A DNA stretch of 8,163 nucleotides from CAZXNF01 sp050741255 (GTDB lineage: Bacteria > Pseudomonadota > Gammaproteobacteria > Burkholderiales > SG8-41): contig JBOIEQ010000184.1 in assembly GCA_050741255.1 (NCBI GenBank), positions 1-8,163 on the forward strand. The letters are read 5' to 3'. Positions 1 to 6,873 of this stretch are shown one piece after another. Each line of letters starts with the position of its first letter. Within the stretch, counting starts at the first letter, position 1. Made by a program: the position numbers and the translations under genes. The notes under the pieces are model-generated. The model was not told where the DNA came from. It made no database searches and was given only the letters and a program-made list of their open reading frames with translations.

Positions 1-1527
1 CTCCTGCGCTGGTGCTTTTTCTACCTGTTCCTGTTCTCCATCGGCTACTCGGTCGGCCCGCAGTTCTTCGGCAGCCTGAAACGGGAAGCGTTGCCGCAGA
101 TCGCGCTGGCGGTGGTCGTGGCGGTGTCCGGGCTGGCGACGGTGATCGCCGTTTCGGCCTTCTTCGGCTTCGACGAGGGCATCGCGGTCGGCCTGCTGTC
201 GGGCGGCATGACGCAGTCGGCCGCGCTCGGCACCGGATTGAGCGCGATCGCCGACCTGCCGGTGTCGGAGTCCGTGAAAGCCACGCTGAGTGCCCATGCG
301 CCGCTGGCCGACGCGATCACCTACGGCTTTGGCGACCTTGGGCTCATCCTGTTCCTGACCTGGCTGGGCCCCAAGCTCATGCGGGCGGACCTTAAGGCGG
401 ATGCCAAAGCGCTCGAAAAAGAGCTGTCCGGCGGCAAGGGCGGCGGCGAAGTGTTCACGGGGGTGCATTACGGCCTGCGCGCGTACCGCGTGGAGAGCGC
501 CGCGGTGGCAGGGTCGACCATCGCGGCACTCGAAGCGCGGCATGCGGAAGGGCGGCTCGCCGTGCAGCGGGTGCAGCGGGGCGAGGAAGTGCTGACCCTC
601 CAGCCCGCGCTCGTGCTGCGGCAGGGCGATCTCGTCGTGGTGCTGGCGCGCCGCGCGGTGCTGGCGGTGGCCGAGCGCGAGATCGGCCCCGAGGTCGACA
701 ATCCGGCCCTGCTCGCCGTCCCCATGACCACCGCCGCGGTCGTCGTGACCAGCAAACAGGTGCATGGCAAGACCATCGCCGAACTCGCGACGGACCCACG
801 GTCGCACGGCGTTTACCTCGAATCGGTCCAGCGCGGCACCGTGATGATTCCCCGCGAAGCGTGGACGGTGCTCGAGCGTGGCGACATCCTGCGCATCGCG
901 GGCTCACCGGAGGCCATCGAACACGCGGCGGAACTGGTCGGCTTCCGCGAGCGCGATCTGGCGCGCACCGACCTGACCTTCCTCGCCGCCGGCATCTGCG
1001 CCGGCATCCTGTTCGGCATGCTCAAACTCCATGCGTTCGGCTTCTCGCTGGGCCTGGGCACGGCGGGTTCCATCCTCGTCCTCGGCCTGGCGGCGGGCTG
1101 GGCGCGCAGCCGCTACCCGGTGTTCGGCGCCATTCCCGAGCCGGCGCAACGGCTGCTGATGGACATCGGCCTGATCGTGTTCATCGCGGTGATCGGCCTG
1201 ACCGCCGGTCCGCACGCGCTGCACGCCTACCGCGAAAGCGGCGGGGCCTTTTTCGCCAGCATCTTCTTCGCCGGGATGGTGGTGACGATGGTGCCGCTGG
1301 CGGCCGGCGCGCTCGCCGCGCGGCTGGTATTGCGCATGAGCCCGCTGATGGCGCTGGGCGGGCTGGCCGGGGCGCAGACCTGCACGCCGGGCCTGAACGC
1401 CCTGCGCGAGGCGAGCGGCAGCAATGTCGGCGCGCTGGGCTACACGGTGCCGTACGCGATCGGCAACATCCTGCTCACGATCTGGGGGCCGGTCGTGGTG
1501 GCGATCATGCACATCATTCGGACCTAG
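1..1527 (+). CDS. Aspartate:alanine exchanger (AAEx) family transporter, 5'-partial
   Basis: Inner-membrane antiporter of the AspT/SucE-type AAEx family; the substrate is not known. The frame is open from base 1 and already coding there (LLRWCFFYLFLFSIGYSVGP), so the real start lies upstream. Aligned with the intact paralogue at 1675, about 58 N-terminal residues are missing. The visible 508 residues show the family's duplicated layout: an N-terminal membrane half with a GxxxGP motif (GYSVGP, nt 43-60), a soluble middle of about residues 155-320 resembling two TrkA-C/RCK_C domains, and a C-terminal membrane half with a second GxxxGP (GLTAGP, nt 1195-1212) and a final GYTVPYAIGN segment. It differs from the other two paralogues in the N-half: where both have NNIPVAYAVTY, this one reads AHAPLADAITY, with extra acidic residues at nt 310-312 and 334-336. 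It ends 147 bp before the next gene, which has its own promoter, so it probably belongs to another transcript or an upstream part of the cluster. The family call is firm; a role in aspartate/alanine exchange is inferred from context. Confidence 0.9.
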   Translation, partial: LLRWCFFYLFLFSIGYSVGPQFFGSLKREALPQIALAVVVAVSGLATVIAVSAFFGFDEGIAVGLLSGGMTQSAALGTGLSAIADLPVSESVKATLSAHAPLADAITYGFGDLGLILFLTWLGPKLMRADLKADAKALEKELSGGKGGGEVFTGVHYGLRAYRVESAAVAGSTIAALEARHAEGRLAVQRVQRGEEVLTLQPALVLRQGDLVVVLARRAVLAVAEREIGPEVDNPALLAVPMTTAAVVVTSKQVHGKTIAELATDPRSHGVYLESVQRGTVMIPREAWTVLERGDILRIAGSPEAIEHAAELVGFRERDLARTDLTFLAAGICAGILFGMLKLHAFGFSLGLGTAGSILVLGLAAGWARSRYPVFGAIPEPAQRLLMDIGLIVFIAVIGLTAGPHALHAYRESGGAFFASIFFAGMVVTMVPLAAGALAARLVLRMSPLMALGGLAGAQTCTPGLNALREASGSNVGALGYTVPYAIGNILLTIWGPVVVAIMHIIRT

Positions 1528-1558
1528 GCAGCGTGGTGCATCGCATCAGCGCGGATTG

Positions 1559-1572
1559 TTGATTTGCATCAA
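1559..1572 (+). promoter_or_regulatory. FNR/ANR-family binding site
   Basis: The sequence TTGATTTGCATCAA matches the FNR consensus TTGAT-N4-ATCAA at all ten specified positions and has perfect dyad symmetry in its arms. It lies in the non-coding gap between two genes, and its centre (1565.5) is about 41 bp upstream of the start point predicted from the -10 element at 1594-1599. That is the standard location for a class II FNR-activated promoter. Regulation by an FNR, ANR or DNR-type protein under oxygen limitation is inferred from this; the sequence cannot say which family member binds. Confidence 0.85.
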
Positions 1573-1593
1573 GCGGGGCAGAAGTATCCGGCG

Positions 1594-1607
1594 TAGAATT
1601 TTCCGCA
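1594..1607 (+). promoter_or_regulatory. -10 element and predicted transcription start of the aspT-asd operon
   Basis: TAGAAT at 1594-1599 matches the sigma-70 -10 consensus at five of six positions. The predicted start point is about 1606-1607, giving a leader of roughly 69 nt before the ATG at 1675. No recognisable -35 hexamer sits 16-18 bp upstream (17 bp upstream reads AAGCGG), and there is no extended TGn. This fits a promoter that depends on an activator bound at the FNR-type box. The start point is a prediction. Confidence 0.7.
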
Positions 1608-1620
1608 CGGGCAACAAAGG

Positions 1621-1644
1621 GTGTTGTGCGTTTCCGCGCAACGC
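1621..1644 (+). other. Leader hairpin in the 5' UTR of the operon
   Basis: Bases 1621-1630 pair with 1635-1644 around the four-base loop TTTC (1631-1634). That is ten consecutive pairs, eight Watson-Crick and two G-U. The hairpin lies inside the predicted leader, about 15 nt after the predicted start point and 16 nt before the ribosome binding site. No T-tract follows, so it is not an intrinsic terminator of the upstream gene. It may protect the mRNA 5' end or affect translation; that is inference. Confidence 0.5.
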
Positions 1645-1660
1645 TACCGGCAGGACTTAC

Positions 1661-1667
1661 GGGGGAG
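1661..1667 (+). promoter_or_regulatory. Ribosome binding site that fixes the start of the second transporter
   Basis: GGGGGAG lies seven bases before the ATG at 1675. The same frame stays open upstream to a GTG at 1621, but that codon lacks a comparable site and falls within the leader hairpin. A protein starting at 1675 begins MDWLF...NPELA-like and aligns with the start of the paralogue at 5160 with no offset, so 1675 is preferred. Confidence 0.85.
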
Positions 1668-1674
1668 ACCGATC

Positions 1675-3375
1675 ATGGACTGGCTATTCGACACACTGCG
1701 CAAGTATCCCGAGCTCGCGATTTTCCTGACGCTCGGCATCGGCTACTACGTCGGCGCCCTCAAGATCGGCAACTTCAGTCTCGGTTCGGTGACCGCCACG
1801 CTGCTCGTCGGGGTAGTGGTCGGGCAGTTGGGCATCACGATCGCGCCTATCGTGAAGTCAATCTTCTTCCTCCTGTTCCTGTTCGCGCTGGGCTACGGCG
1901 TCGGCCCGCAGTTCATGCGCGGTTTGAAGGGCGACGGCCTGCCGCAGGTGTTCTTCGCGGTGATCATTTGCGTGCTGTGCCTGCTCGTGACCTGGGGCTG
2001 CGCGGTGGTCGCCGGCTTCGATGCCGGCACGGCTGCGGGGCTGCTGTCGGGCGCGCAAACGATCTCGGCGGTCATCGGTGTTGGCACCGACACCATCAAC
2101 GGCCTGAATCTGCCGCCCGAAGAGGCGAAGGCCATGATCAACAACATCCCGGTGGCCTACGCCGTGACGTATATCTTCGGCACCGCGGGTACGGCGTGGA
2201 TTCTGGCCAGCCTCGGCCCGAAGCTCCTGGGCATCGACCTGCCGGCAGCGTGCAAGGCCTACGAGGCCAAAATGGGTGCCAAGGGTGACGCCGGCGGCCT
2301 GTCGGCCTACCGGATGTTTACCGCGCGCGCCTACAAGCTCGAGCGCGATGGCTGCGCGGGCAAGACGGTCGCTGAGGTGGAAGCCCAGTTCATGCAGGGC
2401 GAGCGCCGCGTCTTCGTGCCGCGCGTCCGCAGTGGCGGCACGATCGTCGATACGGAACCGACAACCCGGCTCAAGAAGGACGACGTCATCATGCTGACGG
2501 GCCGCCACGAGTGGCTGCTGGAACTCGGCGAGAAGACCCTCGGCAGCGAAGTGGAAGACCGCGAGCTGCTGAATGTCCCCGTGGAAATGCTGGAGGTCGT
2601 GCTGACCAACAAGGACGTCGCCGGCAAGACGCTTGGTGAGCTCGCGGTGTCCGCGATCGGCAGCGATATCGCGCGCGGGGTGTTCGTCCGCAAGGTGGAG
2701 CGCGACGGTCATGAATTGCCGTTCGCGCCCGGACTCATGCTCGATCGCGGCGACCACATGTTCATCGTGGGTGCACGGAAAGACGTGGACCGCGTGGCCG
2801 GCAAGCTCGGCTATCCCGACCGGCCGACCGACCAGACCGACATGGTGTTCGTCGGCGCCGGCATCGTGATCGGCGGACTGCTCGGGTCGCTGGCGGTCAA
2901 GGTCGGCGGGATTCCGATTTCGCTGTCCACCAGCGGCGGCGCGCTGATCATGGGCCTGGTGTTCGGCTGGCTGCGCTCGACGCGGCCGACCTTCGGCCGC
3001 ATCTCGGCCGGCGCGCAGTGGCTGCTGAGTTCGGTGGGCCTGACGCTGTTCATCGCCGTGGTCGGCATTTCGGCGGGACCCGGCTTCGTGGCCGGATTCA
3101 AGACGCTCGGGCTGAAGCTGTTTTTTGCCGGCGTGGTGGCGACGTCCCTGCCGATGATCCTGGGCATCTACATCGGCAAGTACTTCTTCAAGTTCGACCC
3201 CGTGATCAATCTTGGCTGCAACGCCGGCGCGCGCACCACGACGGCGGCGATCGGCCAGATCTGCGAGGCCGCCAAGAGCCAGGTGCCGGTGCTCGGCTAC
3301 ACGGTGCCCTACGCGATCAGTAACACGCTGCTCATCATCTGGGGCATCGTGATCGTGATCCTGATGCAGCACTGA
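1675..3375 (+). CDS. aspT: AspT-type aspartate-alanine antiporter
   Basis: Predicted inner-membrane electrogenic exchanger that brings in aspartate and releases alanine made by the decarboxylase encoded 34 bp downstream. The product is 566 residues, the usual AspT size. The N-terminal membrane half (about 10-185) carries GYGVGP at 73-78 and NNIPVAYAVTY at 156-166. A large hydrophilic loop (about 190-385) resembles two consecutive TrkA-C/RCK_C domains, roughly 214-298 and 299-381. The C-terminal membrane half (about 388-563) carries the repeated motif GISAGP at 464-469 and ends in GYTVPYAISN (541-550). It is the first gene after the FNR-type promoter. Its C-half is the most divergent of the three paralogues: AGARTTTAAIGQ (517-528) puts an arginine at 520 where the others have Gln or Gly, and EAAKSQVPVL replaces the shared E/DASGSNV. 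The family and context support aspartate/alanine exchange; another dicarboxylate or amino acid cannot be excluded. Confidence 0.92.
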   Translation: MDWLFDTLRKYPELAIFLTLGIGYYVGALKIGNFSLGSVTATLLVGVVVGQLGITIAPIVKSIFFLLFLFALGYGVGPQFMRGLKGDGLPQVFFAVIICVLCLLVTWGCAVVAGFDAGTAAGLLSGAQTISAVIGVGTDTINGLNLPPEEAKAMINNIPVAYAVTYIFGTAGTAWILASLGPKLLGIDLPAACKAYEAKMGAKGDAGGLSAYRMFTARAYKLERDGCAGKTVAEVEAQFMQGERRVFVPRVRSGGTIVDTEPTTRLKKDDVIMLTGRHEWLLELGEKTLGSEVEDRELLNVPVEMLEVVLTNKDVAGKTLGELAVSAIGSDIARGVFVRKVERDGHELPFAPGLMLDRGDHMFIVGARKDVDRVAGKLGYPDRPTDQTDMVFVGAGIVIGGLLGSLAVKVGGIPISLSTSGGALIMGLVFGWLRSTRPTFGRISAGAQWLLSSVGLTLFIAVVGISAGPGFVAGFKTLGLKLFFAGVVATSLPMILGIYIGKYFFKFDPVINLGCNAGARTTTAAIGQICEAAKSQVPVLGYTVPYAISNTLLIIWGIVIVILMQH

Positions 3376-3398
3376 CGCTGCCCCCCCCATTCCCCGAC

Positions 3399-3402
3399 GG
3401 AG
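3399..3402 (+). promoter_or_regulatory. Ribosome binding site of the aspartate decarboxylase gene
   Basis: GGAG (within GACGGAGAAA) lies seven bases before the ATG at 3410 and supports that start. The 34-base gap after the upstream stop also contains a run of eight C (3381-3388) but no terminator-like hairpin, so the two genes are probably co-transcribed. Confidence 0.7.
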
Positions 3403-3409
3403 AAATTTC

Positions 3410-5053
3410 ATGGCCACCCTCGCCCCCAAACTCAAGACCTCCCGCGGCCGCCAGAAGCAGCTCGCCCAGCTCTCGCCCTTCGAACTCAAGGACTTTCTGA
3501 TCACCCTCGCCAAGGACACCCAGCGGCAGGGCACGGCGGCGATGCTGAATGCCGGCCGCGGCAACCCCAACTGGATCGCCACGGCGCCGCGCGAAGCGTT
3601 TTTCCTGCTCGGCAAATTCGGTCTGGCCGAGTCACGGCGGGTCCGCGACGACAAGATCCTCGGCGGCATGCCGGCGAAGCAGGGCATCGGCCAGCGCTTC
3701 GCCCTGTTCCTCGACCTGAATCGTACCGAACCGGGCGCCGACTTCCTGCGCGGCGTGCTCGACTACGGCGTCACCACGAAAGGCTTCAACGCCGACGCGT
3801 GGATCCACGAACTGACCGACGCGATCATCGGCGACATGTACCCGGTGCCCGACCGCATGCTGGTGCTGGTCGAGCAGGTGGTGCGCGACTACCTGCTGAA
3901 GGAGATGTGCGACAGCCGCCCGCCCAAGGGGCAGTACGACCTGTTCGCGGTCGAGGGCGGCACGGCGGCCATGTGCTACATCTTCGATTCGCTCATGCAG
4001 AACGGGCTGCTGAAGAAGGGCGATACCGTCGCGCTGTTGCTGCCGACGTTCACGCCGTACATCGAAATCTGCCATCTCGAGCGCTTCAGCTTCAAGATCG
4101 TCCCGATCCACGCGGACGAGGTGCGCGCCGACGGCGGCCATACCTGGCACTACTCCGACAAGGAACTCGCCAAGCTCGGCAACAAGAAGATCAAGATGGC
4201 GGCGGTGGTGAACCCGAGCAACCCGCCGTCTGTGGCCCTGTCGCAGCGGGAGATGAAAACCATCGTCAACACCGTCAAGCGCAAGAACCCCAACCTGATG
4301 GTGGTGACGGACGATGTCTACGGCACCTTCGTGCCGGGGTTCCGTTCGCTGATGGCCGAGCTGCCGCAGAACACGCTCACCGTGTATTCGTTCTCCAAGA
4401 ACTTCGGCTGCACCGGCTGGCGCCTCGGCGTGATCGCGCTGCACCAGGACAACATCTACGACAGGATGATCAAACAGCTGCCCGCGGCGTGGAAAAAACG
4501 CCTGAACAAGCGCTACGGGGCGCTGACCCTGGAGCCCGAAAAGATCCGCTTCATCGACCGCATGGTGGCGGACAGCCGCAACGTCGCGCTCAACCATACG
4601 GCGGGCCTGTCGCTGCCGCAGCAGGTGCAGATGTGCTTCTTCGCGCTGACCCATCTGCTGGACAAGAACGACGCCTACAAGCATCTGACGATGGAAATCT
4701 GCCACCAGCGGCGGGATCTGTTGTGGAAAGGCCTGGAGCTGCCGCTGCCGCCGGCGGACCCGATGCGCGCCTGGTACTACGTCGAGCTCGACCTCGAGGT
4801 GTGGGCCAAGGTCATGTACGGCGAGGACTTCTTCCGTTACCTCGAGACCCATTACGAGCCGGTCGACATCCTGTTCCGCATCGCCGAGCAGTCGGGCGTG
4901 GTGCTGCTGGACGGGCGCGGTTTCGGCGGGCCGAAGTGGTCGCTGCGGGTGTCGCTCGCCAATCTCAACGACGAGGACTATGCCCAGATCGGCAGCCACC
5001 TGCGCAAGGCGGCGGAGGAATACGTCGCCGCGTGGCAGGCGGGCAAAAAGTAG
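3410..5053 (+). CDS. aspD: Aspartate 4-decarboxylase (bifunctional aspartate aminotransferase / L-aspartate beta-decarboxylase)
   Basis: Cytoplasmic PLP enzyme (EC 4.1.1.12) of fold-type I that converts L-aspartate to L-alanine and CO2, usually with side aminotransferase activity. The 547 residues are close to the family length of about 530-550. Visible landmarks in order are: NAGRGNPNW with Arg50, near the N-terminus, a likely substrate-binding arginine; the PLP phosphate loop EGGTAAM (182-188); VNPSNPPS with Asn268; DDVYGTF with Asp301/Asp302 and Tyr304; the Schiff-base lysine Lys330 in SFSKNFGCTGWR; and a C-terminal Arg513 in WSLRVS, expected to bind the substrate alpha-carboxylate. All expected catalytic residues are present, so the gene looks functional. 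From memory of the Pseudomonas enzyme, Lys330 and Arg513 correspond to its Lys315 and Arg497, and that enzyme forms dodecamers. Antiporter genes flank it on both sides (34 bp and 106 bp away), as expected for a proton-motive Asp-to-Ala decarboxylation cycle. The decarboxylation consumes a cytoplasmic proton. Confidence 0.95.
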   Translation: MATLAPKLKTSRGRQKQLAQLSPFELKDFLITLAKDTQRQGTAAMLNAGRGNPNWIATAPREAFFLLGKFGLAESRRVRDDKILGGMPAKQGIGQRFALFLDLNRTEPGADFLRGVLDYGVTTKGFNADAWIHELTDAIIGDMYPVPDRMLVLVEQVVRDYLLKEMCDSRPPKGQYDLFAVEGGTAAMCYIFDSLMQNGLLKKGDTVALLLPTFTPYIEICHLERFSFKIVPIHADEVRADGGHTWHYSDKELAKLGNKKIKMAAVVNPSNPPSVALSQREMKTIVNTVKRKNPNLMVVTDDVYGTFVPGFRSLMAELPQNTLTVYSFSKNFGCTGWRLGVIALHQDNIYDRMIKQLPAAWKKRLNKRYGALTLEPEKIRFIDRMVADSRNVALNHTAGLSLPQQVQMCFFALTHLLDKNDAYKHLTMEICHQRRDLLWKGLELPLPPADPMRAWYYVELDLEVWAKVMYGEDFFRYLETHYEPVDILFRIAEQSGVVLLDGRGFGGPKWSLRVSLANLNDEDYAQIGSHLRKAAEEYVAAWQAGKK

Positions 5054-5159
5054 ACGGCTCTCGCCGCCCGCCGGCGGACCTGTCCCGATGATGCCCTCGC
5101 CCTCGCGCTAATTGAGTTGAGGCGGGGCGGCGGCGGGGCCGTCGGGGCAAGCCGAATTT

Positions 5160-6848
5160 ATGGATTTTTTCGTACAGGGTCTGCGCGGCAACCCCGAGCT
5201 CGCCGTCTTTCTGACGCTCGCGCTCGGGTTTCTCATCGGCCGCATCCGGTTCGGCACCTTCACGCTGGGCGCGGTGGTCGGCACGCTGCTCGCCGGCGTG
5301 CTGATCGGACAGCTGGATATCAAGATTCCGGCAATCGTCAAGACGATCTTCTTCGCCTTGTTCCTGTTCACCACTGGCTACAAGGTGGGGCCGCAGTTCT
5401 TCCGCGGACTGAAGAAGGACGCGCTGCCGCAGGTCGTGCTGACGGTCATCCTGTGCGTCACTTGCCTGCTGTGCGCGTTCGGTTTCTCGAAGCTGATGGG
5501 CTACGACGTCGGGACGGCGGCGGGCCTGCTGGCCGGCGCATTCTCGGAATCCACCGTGATCGGCACGGCCGGCGAGGCCATCCAGCGGCTGGACATGCCC
5601 GAAGCCGAGCGGATGGCGCTGCTCAACAACATCCCGGTGGCCTATGCGGTGACCTACCTTGTCGGTACCGCATTGCTGGTGTGGTACCTCCCCGTCATCG
5701 GCCCCAAGCTGATGCGCGTCAATCTGCGCGAGGAAGCCGAACGCCTGCGGGCGGAGGGCGGCGCGGCCGAACTCGGTTCCGGCGTGGTCTCGGCGGCGCG
5801 TCACTTCGACATCCGCGCCTACCGGGTGACCAATGCGGCGCTCGCCGGCAAGACCGTCGCGCAGATCGAAGCGCTGCTGCAGACCTTGCGAGTGTTCATC
5901 CTCCGCGTGCACCGCGGCGGAGAACTGATTGAAGCCGTTCCCGGCACGGTCATTCGCGCGGATGACGTGATCGCCGTCAGCGGGCGGCAGGAAATGCACG
6001 TCGAGTATGGACGGAAGATCGGGCCCGAAGTCGACGACAAGGCGCTGCTCGCGATCGCGATCGAAGCACTGGACGTCGTCGTCACCTCCCGCTCGAAAGC
6101 CGGCAAGTCCTTGCAGGAACTCGCGCAGGGCGAGTACGCGCGAGGGGTCTACCTGCGTTCGATCACCCGGGCCGGGCAGGACATTCCGGTCAGCCGGTGG
6201 ACCAGCCTCGATCGCGGCGATCTCCTGCGTCTGGTCGGGCCGCTGCCCGCCGTCGAACGCGCGGCGAAGGAACTGGGCTATGCGGACCACCCGACCACGG
6301 CGACGGACATGATCTTCGTCGGCACCGGCATCGTGCTCGGCGGTTTCGTCGGCTTGCTGTCGGTCACCGTGGCCGGCATCCCGCTCACACTGACAGCGAG
6401 CGGCGGCGCGCTGGTCATGGGCCTCGTGTTCGGCTGGCTGCGCTCGGTGTATCCGTTCTTCGGCCGCATCCCGGAGCCGGCGGTCTGGGTCTTCGATACC
6501 GTCGGCCTTTGCACGTTCATCGGCGTGGTCGGCCTCACGGCCGGGCCGAGCTTCGTCTCCGGACTGCAGAAAACCGGCATGACGCTCGTGCTGGTGGGCG
6601 CCGTGTCGGCGCTGATCCCGCACACGATCGCCATCCTGTTCGGCCGCTACGTGCTGAAGATGAACCCGCTCGTCCTGCTCGGGGCGTGCGCCGGCGCGGG
6701 AACCATCACCGCCGCGCTGCGCGCCGTGCAGGATGCGTCGGGGAGCAATGTGCCGGCGCTGGGGTATACCGTGCCGTACGCCATCGGCAATATCCTGCTG
6801 ACGGCCTGGGGTCCCGTGATCGTCGGGCTGATGACGCTCGGCGGATGA
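5160..6848 (+). CDS. aspT: Second full-length AspT-type aspartate-alanine antiporter
   Basis: Inner-membrane exchanger of the AAEx family, 562 residues, intact. The N-terminus MDFFVQGLRGNPELAVF aligns without offset to the paralogue starting at 1675, which supports the ATG at 5160. The ribosome binding site is weak: GGGG at 5144-5147 is 12 bases from the ATG. Landmarks are GYKVGP at 73-78, NNIPVAYAVTY at 156-166 (same positions as the first copy), two TrkA-C/RCK_C-like regions at about 215-298 and 299-375, GLTAGP at 458-463 and GYTVPYAIGN at 535-544. The N-half resembles the copy at 1675, while the last segments (DASGSNVPALGYTVPYAIGNILLT-like) match the partial gene at the left edge better. 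It follows the decarboxylase by 106 bp with no obvious terminator or FNR-type box, so it is probably read from the upstream promoter, perhaps at a lower level. Aspartate/alanine exchange is likely; a different substrate preference from the first copy is possible. Confidence 0.9.
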   Translation: MDFFVQGLRGNPELAVFLTLALGFLIGRIRFGTFTLGAVVGTLLAGVLIGQLDIKIPAIVKTIFFALFLFTTGYKVGPQFFRGLKKDALPQVVLTVILCVTCLLCAFGFSKLMGYDVGTAAGLLAGAFSESTVIGTAGEAIQRLDMPEAERMALLNNIPVAYAVTYLVGTALLVWYLPVIGPKLMRVNLREEAERLRAEGGAAELGSGVVSAARHFDIRAYRVTNAALAGKTVAQIEALLQTLRVFILRVHRGGELIEAVPGTVIRADDVIAVSGRQEMHVEYGRKIGPEVDDKALLAIAIEALDVVVTSRSKAGKSLQELAQGEYARGVYLRSITRAGQDIPVSRWTSLDRGDLLRLVGPLPAVERAAKELGYADHPTTATDMIFVGTGIVLGGFVGLLSVTVAGIPLTLTASGGALVMGLVFGWLRSVYPFFGRIPEPAVWVFDTVGLCTFIGVVGLTAGPSFVSGLQKTGMTLVLVGAVSALIPHTIAILFGRYVLKMNPLVLLGACAGAGTITAALRAVQDASGSNVPALGYTVPYAIGNILLTAWGPVIVGLMTLGG

Positions 6849-6873
6849 TCCGCGTCGTACGACGGGCGGCCGC

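Noticed and set aside
91..1527. A complete transporter gene starting at the TTG at 91
   Set aside because: The same frame codes for the family's conserved membrane segment and GxxxGP motif from base 1, so the gene is cut by the left edge and TTG 91 is an internal leucine.
1621..1674. An 18-residue N-terminal extension of the second transporter from GTG 1621
   Set aside because: It overlaps the leader hairpin, has no ribosome binding site and has no counterpart in the paralogue at 5160; ATG 1675 has GGGGGAG at the right distance.
3381..3388. Run of eight C between the first AspT and the decarboxylase as a phase-variation tract
   Set aside because: It lies between stop and ribosome binding site, so slippage would not shift a reading frame. 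It is not in a promoter spacer either.
1858..3687. Long open frames on the - strand, also at 3632-4999 and 4965-7028
   Set aside because: They lie antisense to well-supported genes, have low-complexity His/Arg/Asp/Gln/Ala-rich composition typical of high-GC shadow frames, and show no recognisable family features.
5068..5085. Palindrome CCGCCGGCGG followed by GGAC-CT-GTCC as a terminator after the decarboxylase
   Set aside because: The arms leave little or no loop and no T-tract follows, so it does not look like an intrinsic terminator; the downstream antiporter is probably still co-transcribed.
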